A stretch of 64,000 nucleotides of DNA from JANXMY01 sp965246745 (GTDB taxonomy: Bacteria > Armatimonadota > Armatimonadia > Armatimonadales > Capsulimonadaceae), in NCBI GenBank assembly GCA_965246745.1, contig OZ251980.1, forward strand, positions 1-64,000, written 5' to 3'. Below the pieces are notes generated by a model that ran no database searches, was not told the DNA's origin, and saw only the letters and a program-made list of their open reading frames with translations. A program made the position numbers and the translations under genes. This document shows positions 58,183 to 64,000 of the stretch, one piece after another (within the stretch, counting starts at the first letter, position 1; each line of letters starts with the position of its first letter).

Positions 58183-58644
58183 TCACAGCAGCGTGAACGT
58201 ATCGGGAAGCAGGTCGGTGATGGTCTCGGTCGCAGACAAGCCGGACAGGGTGGTGGAAACAACGACAACGGGGCTTTGGGCGCGGGAAAACTCGGCGATC
58301 ACCTGCCGGCACGCGCCGCAGGGCTTGCACAGCGTGGGGGCGGCGGTCGAGACGGCGACCGCAACGATGTCTATCCGGCCGGCGGCGACGGCATGGAAAA
58401 TCGCCACCCGCTCGGCACAGACGGTGAGGCCGAACGACGCGTTTTCGATGTTGCAGCCCCGGTAAATGGTGCCGTCGCCGGTCAGCGCCGCCGCGCCGAC
58501 GGCAAAGTTTGAGTAGGGCGCATAAGCCGACATCTGCGCGTCGCGGGCGGCGGCGACGAGGTCCGCAATCTGCGTCTCGGTCAGCATTGGCTCAGTCAGC
58601 ATTGTCTCGGTCAGCATTGTCTCGGTCAGTATCGGTTCGGTCAT
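58183..58644 (-). CDS. cdd: Cytidine deaminase
   Basis: 153 aa. Zinc ligands Cys76, Cys109 and Cys112 with proton-shuttle Glu78 (LTVCAERVA; KPCGACRQV). It deaminates cytidine to uridine. The N-terminus MTEPILTETMLTETMLTEPM is a five-codon unit repeated by a 15-bp tandem duplication, giving four candidate start codons; ATG 58644 overlaps the tlyA stop by ATGA, supporting coupling, but the shorter start (58599) would also give a full domain. Confidence 0.9.
   Translation of the reverse strand: MTEPILTETMLTETMLTEPMLTETQIADLVAAARDAQMSAYAPYSNFAVGAAALTGDGTIYRGCNIENASFGLTVCAERVAIFHAVAAGRIDIVAVAVSTAAPTLCKPCGACRQVIAEFSRAQSPVVVVSTTLSGLSATETITDLLPDTFTLL
58581..58640. repeat. 15-bp tandem repeat at the start of cdd
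   Basis: Four 15-base units (58581-58595, 58596-58610, 58611-58625, 58626-58640), the middle two identical, encoding repeats of MLTET. It multiplies start codons. Confidence 0.95.
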
Positions 58645-59384
58645 GGGGCCGGCTCCAAGCGCAAAAGAAACTCAATGTTGCCGTCGCTGCCTTCAATCGG
58701 GCTGACGATGCGGGCCGTTTCCCGAAGGCCGACGGCGCGGGCGGCATGGACGACCCGCTCCAACGCCTCCGCGCGGGCGCGGTCGCTCCGCACAATCCCG
58801 CCTTTGCCGAGGTGCGCCGCGCCGACCTCAAACTGCGGCTTGACCAGGCAGACCAAAACGCCGTTCGCCGCCAGCAGCGGCGCTAGTGCCGGCAAAACAA
58901 GCGACAGCGAGATAAACGACACGTCGGCGACAACGATGCCGAACGGGTGGGGGAAGTCGGCAGGAGAAAGCGAGCGGGCGTTGACGCCTTCGCGGGACTG
59001 CACGCGCGGGTCGGAAGCGATCTCAGGAGCCATCTGGCCGTGCCCGACATCCACCGCGATGACCTGTGCCGCGCCGCGCCGGAGCAGGCACTCGGTAAAG
59101 CCGCCGGTGGACGCGCCGACATCCAGCGCGTTTAAGCCCTGAACGTCCAGGCCGAACTCCGACAGCGCCGCGTCGAGCTTCAGCGCCCCGCGCGACACAA
59201 AGCGCGGGCCGTCGTCATGCCGCGCGAGCACCGCTCCGTCGGCAGGGACGGCGCTGGCTTTCAAGCCGCGCTTGCCGTCCACCGAAATCAGCTCGGCGTC
59301 GAGAAGCGACTGCGCTTCCCCCCGGCTGCGGCAAATCCCGGCCGTCACCAGCGCTTTATCAAGCCGCATTTTATCAAGCCGCAT
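58641..59384 (-). CDS. tlyA: rRNA 2'-O-ribose methyltransferase, TlyA family (FtsJ-like with S4 domain)
   Basis: 247 aa. An S4 RNA-binding domain (about 1-66; RLDKALVTAGICRSRGEAQSLL) and an FtsJ-like SAM domain (LDVGASTGGFT, 87-97; SFISLSLVLP). It modifies rRNA and can be linked to capreomycin sensitivity. The first 10 residues MRLDKMRLDK come from a 15-bp duplication, so either ATG may start. It begins directly at the stop of the preceding gene and overlaps cdd by ATGA. Confidence 0.9.
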   Translation of the reverse strand: MRLDKMRLDKALVTAGICRSRGEAQSLLDAELISVDGKRGLKASAVPADGAVLARHDDGPRFVSRGALKLDAALSEFGLDVQGLNALDVGASTGGFTECLLRRGAAQVIAVDVGHGQMAPEIASDPRVQSREGVNARSLSPADFPHPFGIVVADVSFISLSLVLPALAPLLAANGVLVCLVKPQFEVGAAHLGKGGIVRSDRARAEALERVVHAARAVGLRETARIVSPIEGSDGNIEFLLRLEPAP

Positions 59385-59385
59385 T
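59356..59385. repeat. 15-bp tandem duplication at the tlyA start
   Basis: Two perfect copies of TTATCAAGCCGCATT (59356-59370, 59371-59385), reading MRLDKMRLDK in the gene. Confidence 0.97.
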
Positions 59386-60038
59386 TATTCCTGCGCCTCG
59401 GGGTCCAAAGACGCCAGGTGGCTGGTGTCGTTCTGGGTCAGCATCTCCGCCGGCCGCGCCGGGTCGGAAAGCTGCAAGCGCGTGATGCCGCAGTTGTCCG
59501 ACCAGGGCGGGTCTTCGGTGAGATCGGTGAGGTGCAGAAACGCCTCGGTCAAGCGGCCGACCGTTTCGGCGTGAGACACAATCAAAAGATGGTCGTCGGT
59601 CGCGCCGTGTAGGCGGACCAGAGCGTCGCGGACCCGCGCCGCGCGGGCCTGCATCAGCGCATCGTCTTCCAGCGTCTGCGGCCACCACGCCGCGCTGCAC
59701 GGAAACGTCGCGCCGAAAAAAGCAAATGGGAACTGCTGCGTGATTTCGTCGGGACTGAGGCCGGGAAAGTTTTTGTAGCCAGGCCAGTGGGCGGAAAAAA
59801 ACTCGCAGATGTCGGCGTAGACTTCGGCCCGGAGGCCCGTCAAGCCGCAGAACGGCGCGATGGTTTGCAGAGTCCGGCGCAGCGGCGACACATACGCCTG
59901 CGTCAGTCCTTCGCCGCTCAGGGTTCGTGCGGTGAACTCGGCCTGCTGCTGCCCGAGGGGGGTGAGAAAACTGTCCAGGTGATCGGTCAATCCGGCATTG
60001 GACTCGGATTGACCGTGACGAACCAAAGTGATACGCAT
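59385..60038 (-). CDS. Histidine phosphatase (phosphoglycerate mutase-like)
   Basis: 217 aa. The N-terminal LVRHGQSESN with its phospho-His and the late SHAETVGRL His are the histidine phosphatase signature. Substrate unknown. ATG 60038 is chosen because the RHG motif begins there. TlyA starts immediately at its stop codon. Confidence 0.88.
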   Translation of the reverse strand: MRITLVRHGQSESNAGLTDHLDSFLTPLGQQQAEFTARTLSGEGLTQAYVSPLRRTLQTIAPFCGLTGLRAEVYADICEFFSAHWPGYKNFPGLSPDEITQQFPFAFFGATFPCSAAWWPQTLEDDALMQARAARVRDALVRLHGATDDHLLIVSHAETVGRLTEAFLHLTDLTEDPPWSDNCGITRLQLSDPARPAEMLTQNDTSHLASLDPEAQE

Positions 60039-60048
60039 AACGACGAAA

Positions 60049-60054
60049 AGTATA
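60049..60054 (-). promoter_or_regulatory. -10 element of the histidine phosphatase gene
   Basis: Minus strand TATACT lies 10 bases before the ATG at 60038, predicting a leader of about 4 bases. It would drive the three-gene operon through cdd. Confidence 0.45.
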
Positions 60055-60082
60055 CCCGAAACCGAGCCGTTTATGCGGCAAA

Positions 60083-60784
60083 TCAATGCGGCAAGTCGCT
60101 GAATACCAATTCTTCCAATCCGACCCGATTTGTGATCAAAATTTTGCGCCCGAGAAAGTCAATCAAGCCCTGACGCTTGAAATCGTTCAGCACCAGCGTC
60201 GTGGTTTCCCGCGTGCTGCCGATGACGTTCGCTAATTCCTGGTGGGTCATCCGCCCGCGCAGGGTTTGGGACGACCGCCCGCGCCCGGTCTGCCCTTCGT
60301 GCAGACGCAGCAGCAGCTTGGCGAGGCGCTTGGGGACTTCCAAAAACACCAAGTCGGCGACTTGGTTTTCGGCCTGGATGCGCCGGGCGCTGACCACCCG
60401 GAGCAGCTCGCGAGTCGCCAGGACCGAGTGCTCCAGCGCCGCCAGAATATCGGCCCGCCGAAAGACCGCCACCAGCGAATCTTCCAGCGTTTCCGCCACC
60501 AGCTCATACGGCTCATTGGCTCCGACTAGCCCGGTCTCGCCGAAAATCGCGCCGTCTTCCAAAAGGTACAGCGTCAGCTCGCGTCCCCGCTCGGAAACGC
60601 GGGCGATCTTGACCCGCCCGGTGCAGAGCAGATACACAAAGTCGCCGGGCTGATCGGCGAAGTGAACAATTTGGCGGCGGCGGTACTGGCGCTGCTCGCA
60701 AATCCGCTCCAGCCGCTTCAAGGTTTCTTCCGGGAGGGCAGCCAGCATCGGCACCTGCTGAAAATAAGACATCAATGAATTCAT
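60083..60784 (-). CDS. Crp/Fnr-family transcription regulator
   Basis: 233 aa. A cyclic-nucleotide-binding beta-barrel domain (about 20-135), the long dimerisation helix and a winged helix (about 165-215; MTHQELANVIGSTRETTTLVL). No Cys cluster of FNR type is seen in the N-terminal part, so it is not an oxygen sensor of that class. The effector is unknown. ATG 60784 lacks a clear Shine-Dalgarno. Confidence 0.9.
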   Translation of the reverse strand: MNSLMSYFQQVPMLAALPEETLKRLERICEQRQYRRRQIVHFADQPGDFVYLLCTGRVKIARVSERGRELTLYLLEDGAIFGETGLVGANEPYELVAETLEDSLVAVFRRADILAALEHSVLATRELLRVVSARRIQAENQVADLVFLEVPKRLAKLLLRLHEGQTGRGRSSQTLRGRMTHQELANVIGSTRETTTLVLNDFKRQGLIDFLGRKILITNRVGLEELVFSDLPH

Positions 60785-61072
60785 ATTAGGAAATCAATCG
60801 TTGACAACGTACCTTTCCATAGCGTTCAGCCTTACACTCCAGAGTATACCTAGATTACGCCCCGCCGCTTCCGCCAAATTTGCGGGGATTTAGGACAAAC
60901 TCGAAATCCCGGTACTTTTTCTGTGCAAACCGCGTGCACGTTCCGCAAAAGCGTACTATTTGGACGCAAGGCTACCCATTTCCTATGCAGGACTTGTGCC
61001 AACCGGAAAATGTTCTGGAAAAACCCGTATTTATGGCGTCTTTGCAATGGCGCGTTTGCTACGGAGTGTTTG

Positions 61073-61645
61073 CTATGGGGTGTTTGCGGGGCGGGGGAGG
61101 GAGGAGGGGCGGCGGGACAGGGGCGGGCCGAGGACTTCCTGCAAAATCATGGCGCGAATCAGGTCGTCGGTGCCGCCGAACAGGGCATTCGGCGCAGAAG
61201 TGAGCTGCCCCGCCGCAGGCGTGGTGGTCAGCGAAACGCCGAGGGCGGCCGGCTCGGAGGCGAACAGCGCCGACTCCTGCCGCTCGAAGTCGCGCCGGTC
61301 GGTCTCGGCGTATACCGCCGGCCCGCCGGCCTGCGGCTGCCTTGCGTACACTGTGTCCGCCCGCGTCCGCATTTCCCGCAGCTCTTCCAGGCGTTCCATC
61401 TGCTCTTGAAGCGTGCCTGTCGCCGGGGGGCGCATGACCGGCTGAACCGGACGCGGGGCGGCCGGATACGGGGATTGAAACGGCGCAGGGGCCGGGGGAA
61501 ACGCGGCCGGGGGAAACGCGGCCGACGGCGGCGGGGCCGGCACGGACGGCGCGGGGTTGGTTTGGCGCAGCAGCCATTTGAAGCCTTTGATGAGGCTGGA
61601 AACGACCCAAATCAGCACCACAATCGCAACTCCGATAGCTTCCAT
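61073..61645 (-). CDS. Membrane-anchored Pro-rich protein next to floA
   Basis: 190 aa. One membrane helix (about 3-20; IGVAIVVLIWVVSSLIKG), a Pro/Ala-rich linker with a duplicated PPAAF stretch (15-bp repeat at 61491-61520), a predicted helix (TLQEQMERLEELREM) and a C-terminal LIRAMILQEVLGPPLSRRP tail. It follows floA by 55 bases on the same strand. The region upstream (60785-61072) shows no gene. No family recognised. Confidence 0.6.
   Translation of the reverse strand: MEAIGVAIVVLIWVVSSLIKGFKWLLRQTNPAPSVPAPPPSAAFPPAAFPPAPAPFQSPYPAAPRPVQPVMRPPATGTLQEQMERLEELREMRTRADTVYARQPQAGGPAVYAETDRRDFERQESALFASEPAALGVSLTTTPAAGQLTSAPNALFGGTDDLIRAMILQEVLGPPLSRRPSSLPRPANTP
61491..61520. repeat. 15-bp tandem duplication in the Pro-rich protein gene
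   Basis: Two perfect copies of GCCGGGGGAAACGCG (61491-61505, 61506-61520), coding repeated PPAAF. Confidence 0.95.
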
Positions 61646-61700
61646 GAATTGATAGGCTTTCTCAAATGACAGGGCGCGGAAATCAACAGGCTAAACGGGG

Positions 61701-62717
61701 CTACACCACAGGCCCGGTGGAGCCGCCTGCGCCGCCGTTTTCATCGGCCCCGCCGGTGGCGCGGCTGATGCCGCTCCGCATGGCGGTATCGGCCTGCAAG
61801 TTGCGGAGATTGTAGTAATCCATCGCGCCCATGTTGCCGCCGCGCAGGGAATCGGCCAGCGCCATCGGGACCTGCGCCTGGGCTTCGACCACTTTGGCCT
61901 GCATTTCCTGGGTGTACGCTTTCATTTCCTGCTCGCGGGCCACGGCCATCGAGCGGCGCTCTTCGGCTTTGGCCTGAGCGACTTTTTTGTCCGCTTCCGC
62001 CTGGTCGGCCTGCAAGCGTGCGCCGATGTTCTGGCCGACGACGACATCGGCGATGTCAATAGACAAAATCTCGAACGCCGTGCCGGCATCGAGTCCTTTG
62101 GCGAGAACAGTTTTAGAGATCGCGTCGGGCTTTTCCATCACTTCCAAATGGGTCGCCGCCGAGCCGATGGTGGTGACGATGCCTTCGCCGACCCGCGCCA
62201 GAACTGTCTGCTCCCCCGCGCCGCCGACAAACTGGGCGATGTTGGCGCGGACCGTGACCCGCGCAAACGCTTTCATCTCGACGCCGTTTTTGGCGACCCC
62301 GGCGACGTTGGGCGTTTCAATCACTTTGGGGTTGACCGACATCTGAACGGCTTCGAGGACATTGCGGCCCGCCAGGTCAATCGCCGCGGCCCGCTCAAAC
62401 GGCAGAGGGATTTGGGCGCGGTGCGCGGAAATCAACGCCTGCACGACCCGGTCCACATTGCCGCCGGCCAAATAATGCGTTTCCAGTTGGTTTAAATTGA
62501 CCCCGACCCCCGCTTTCACGGCTGCGATCAGCGGCAGGATCACCCGGTCCTGCGGCACCCGCCGCAGCCGCATCCCGATCAGCGAGCCGGGGTTGACCCC
62601 GCTGACCCCGGCCGAGATCGCCGTAATCATCAGGCCGAGCGGCACATACCGCAGGATCAGCGAGATGACGATCAGCAGCAAAACGATGACAACGACGACA
62701 CCAATCATTCCAGGCAT
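61701..62717 (-). CDS. floA: Flotillin-like protein FloA
   Basis: 338 aa. An N-terminal membrane helix (MPGMIGVVVVIVLLLIVISL), a SPFH-like domain and a C-terminal coiled region rich in EA (AEADKKVAQAKAEERR) match FloA (UPF0365). It organises membrane microdomains. ATG 62717 is chosen because GGGAGA lies 7 bases upstream; a TTG five codons earlier is less likely. An extended -10 TGC-TATAAT lies at 62741-62746. Confidence 0.93.
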   Translation of the reverse strand: MPGMIGVVVVIVLLLIVISLILRYVPLGLMITAISAGVSGVNPGSLIGMRLRRVPQDRVILPLIAAVKAGVGVNLNQLETHYLAGGNVDRVVQALISAHRAQIPLPFERAAAIDLAGRNVLEAVQMSVNPKVIETPNVAGVAKNGVEMKAFARVTVRANIAQFVGGAGEQTVLARVGEGIVTTIGSAATHLEVMEKPDAISKTVLAKGLDAGTAFEILSIDIADVVVGQNIGARLQADQAEADKKVAQAKAEERRSMAVAREQEMKAYTQEMQAKVVEAQAQVPMALADSLRGGNMGAMDYYNLRNLQADTAMRSGISRATGGADENGGAGGSTGPVV

Positions 62718-62740
62718 AAAATTGTCTCCCAACTAGTGTA

Positions 62741-62746
62741 ATTATA
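62741..62746 (-). promoter_or_regulatory. floA promoter -10 (extended TGC-TATAAT)
   Basis: Minus strand TATAAT preceded by TGC, 23 bases before the floA ATG; a weak TTCTGT lies 18 bases further upstream. Confidence 0.6.
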
Positions 62747-62769
62747 GCATATTTACCGGGCGAACAGAA

Positions 62770-63444
62770 CTATTCCCAAGTCCCGACCAGGCGCGGCGTC
62801 CAATGGAGGCGGTCGGCGGCGACGCACAGTGTCCGCAGGCCGAACCAGTCTTCGGGGGGCACGGAGTCGCGGCCGCTGAGATGCAGATGGCCGTACAGGA
62901 CGGTCTCGACTTTATGCTGCCTCAGCAGGGGCGCAAAGGCTTCCAGCGGGGGGTAGTGAAGCAGCGCAATTCGGCGCGGGCAGTGCGCGATGGCGTCCAA
63001 GCGCCGGGATAGGCGCAGAACTTCGCGGGCGACGATTTTCTCGCACTGCAAACGCTCGGCGTCGGCGCTGTCCGGGGGGGGCAGGTGCCAGCCGCGCGTG
63101 CCCGCGATGCCGAGCATGCCGTCTTCGGTCACATAGGGCGTGTCGTGGAGGCCGGGAAAGTCCAAAGCGCGGTCGGAGTCCCACCAGTAGTCGTGGTTGC
63201 CTTTGCACAAAACTTTGATGCCGGGCAGGGCCGCCAGCCAGGCTAAATCCACTTCGGCGTCGGCGCGTTTCAGCGCCCACGACAAATCGCCGGGCATCAG
63301 CAATAAATCGCCGGGTTCCACCACCGCCCGGCAGGCCCGCGCGATTTTGGCCGGGTGATCATGCCAGTGCGTCCCAAAAATGTCCATCGGCTTCGGCTTC
63401 GCCCCCGACAGGTGCGTGTCCGCCAGTCCCCAGATTCGCCGCAT
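62770..63444 (-). CDS. Calcineurin-like metallophosphoesterase
   Basis: 224 aa, no signal peptide. Metal motifs LADTHL (Asp8, His10), MPGDLSWAL, GNHDYWW and GHLHLSG are intact. It resembles the stand-alone cytoplasmic phosphoesterases; the substrate is unknown. ATG 63444 begins 7 bases after a TATAAT. It is divergent from the GAF-domain gene. Confidence 0.88.
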   Translation of the reverse strand: MRRIWGLADTHLSGAKPKPMDIFGTHWHDHPAKIARACRAVVEPGDLLLMPGDLSWALKRADAEVDLAWLAALPGIKVLCKGNHDYWWDSDRALDFPGLHDTPYVTEDGMLGIAGTRGWHLPPPDSADAERLQCEKIVAREVLRLSRRLDAIAHCPRRIALLHYPPLEAFAPLLRQHKVETVLYGHLHLSGRDSVPPEDWFGLRTLCVAADRLHWTPRLVGTWE

Positions 63445-63451
63445 AGCATGG

Positions 63452-63457
63452 ATTATA
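63452..63457 (-). promoter_or_regulatory. -10 element of the phosphoesterase gene, near-leaderless
   Basis: Minus strand TATAAT ends 7 bases before ATG 63444. No Shine-Dalgarno intervenes. Confidence 0.5.
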
Positions 63458-63489
63458 CCTGCTGCCGTCCGCCGGCAGGGTTTGTCTGG

Positions 63490-63495
63490 TATAAT
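63490..63495 (+). promoter_or_regulatory. Extended -10 promoter of the GAF-domain gene
   Basis: TGG-TATAAT at 63487-63495, predicting a leader of about 39 bases to ATG 63541. It is divergent from the phosphoesterase promoter 32 bases away. Confidence 0.5.
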
Positions 63496-63540
63496 ACAAC
63501 TGTTCTGCTGCTGAACTCTCACCCAGAAAGCCGAAGACTT

Positions 63541-64000
63541 ATGGCCCCTGACCCTGTTCAAGACCCCGCCCGGCTGGCCGCGCTCCGCAAAACCGCGCTG
63601 CTCGACACCCCGACCGAGGAAGCGTTTGACCGCTTGACCCGCCTGGCCGTGCGCCTGCTCGGCGCTCCTGTCGCGCTGGTGTCTTTGGTGGACGCCGACC
63701 GCCAGTTCTTCAAAAGCGCGGTTGGGCTGCCCGCAAAGTACGCGGAAGCCCGGCAAACCCCGCTGTCCCACTCTTTCTGCAAGCACACGGTGGTCAGCCA
63801 AAAACCGCTGATTGTTCCCGATGCCCGTCATCACGCCGTGCTTAAAGACAACGAGGCGATCCGGGACATCGGGGTGGAAGCCTATGCCGGCTTTCCCCTG
63901 ACCACGGCGGCAGGGGATACGCTCGGCGCGTTCTGCGTGATTGACACCCATCCGCGCGAATGGTCGCTGGACGAGTTTGAAGCGCTGCAAGACTTGACCG
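63541..64000 (+). CDS. GAF-domain sensor protein, 3' truncated by window edge
   Basis: At least 153 aa. A GAF domain begins early (EEAFDRLTRLAVRLLGAPVALVSLVDADRQF cut short here) with the LSHSFCKHTV and AGFPLTTAAGDTLGAFCVID signatures. Such N-terminal GAF domains usually precede a histidine kinase, GGDEF or PAS module, which lies beyond the window. ATG 63541 was chosen as the first in-frame Met after the promoter. Confidence 0.82.
   Translation, partial: MAPDPVQDPARLAALRKTALLDTPTEEAFDRLTRLAVRLLGAPVALVSLVDADRQFFKSAVGLPAKYAEARQTPLSHSFCKHTVVSQKPLIVPDARHHAVLKDNEAIRDIGVEAYAGFPLTTAAGDTLGAFCVIDTHPREWSLDEFEALQDLT

Noticed and set aside
60850..61047. A 65-codon minus-strand frame upstream of the Crp/Fnr gene
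   Set aside because: No ribosome site, no motif, and codon use unlike neighbours; treated as intergenic.
1..64000. tRNA or rRNA genes, prophage or integrase
   Set aside because: No cloverleaf-type GGTTCRANNCC arm with matching stems, no rRNA stretch and no integrase, terminase or capsid motif was noticed by eye; a covariance-model scan would be decisive.

Overview
This is a GC-rich (visibly well over 60% G+C), gene-dense chromosomal window with about 66 recognisable genes on both strands, mostly in short operons with ATGA or TTGA overlaps. The gene mix suggests a double-membrane bacterium outside the Proteobacteria, most plausibly Armatimonadota (Capsulimonas/Chthonomonas-like). Supporting features are an RND pump with a TolC-type outer-membrane channel, futalosine-type menaquinone genes, a DUF1559-type pseudopilin, and several Gram-positive-like traits: Bacillus-type LexA boxes, a lexA/LysM divergent pair, an rsbV-rsbW-sigma module and floA. 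The lineage is an inference from gene content; no rRNA or tRNA gene was seen.

Layout. 1-3461: quinone methylation and polyprenyl synthesis, then an ABC-2 permease. 3473-9037: a DNA-damage block (lexA, a LysM membrane protein, a possible ssDNA-annealing protein, recA) and a 3D-domain wall protein; three LexA boxes of form CRAAC-N4-GTTYG sit at lexA, the LysM gene and recA. 9050-16019: thrC, lepB, purC, a small membrane-protein locus with a decayed paralogue, parDE, apgM and an SDR gene. 16190-20755: a six-gene run mnmA, small membrane gene, rsbV, rsbW, sigma factor, pckA. 20858-30217: dipeptidase, phosphoesterase, rarA, ung, a HhH-GPD glycosylase, AKR and a Ca2+/H+ exchanger.

31083-31664 is a decayed region with a truncated ParE/RelE-like toxin ending at five 17-bp tandem repeats. 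31665-37702 is an exopolysaccharide cluster (galE, sugar transferase, Wzz-like protein, CpsD-like ATPase, GT2 and a coupled 44-residue membrane protein). 37699-42288 holds a CDF pump, mqnA, an anti-sigma kinase homologue, mqnP and a HEPN-like gene pair. 42298-51454 has pepF and an AbrB-led RND efflux operon. 51625-55741 has cysE, ldcA, a nucleotidyltransferase-like gene, a Cys/Met-rich exported protein, a pseudopilin and a DsrE-like protein. 55957-64000 has a lipoprotein, a sugar isomerase, cdd-tlyA-phosphatase, a Crp/Fnr regulator, floA, a phosphoesterase and a truncated GAF sensor.

Cross-cutting patterns: (1) long, nearly perfect inverted repeats fill intergenic gaps, notably between convergent genes; (2) perfect 15-18 bp tandem duplications recur, often at gene starts or stops; (3) several genes have a -10 element ending 6-10 bases before the start codon, implying leaderless or near-leaderless mRNAs; (4) the SOS genes are arranged as in Bacillus although the organism looks double-membraned.
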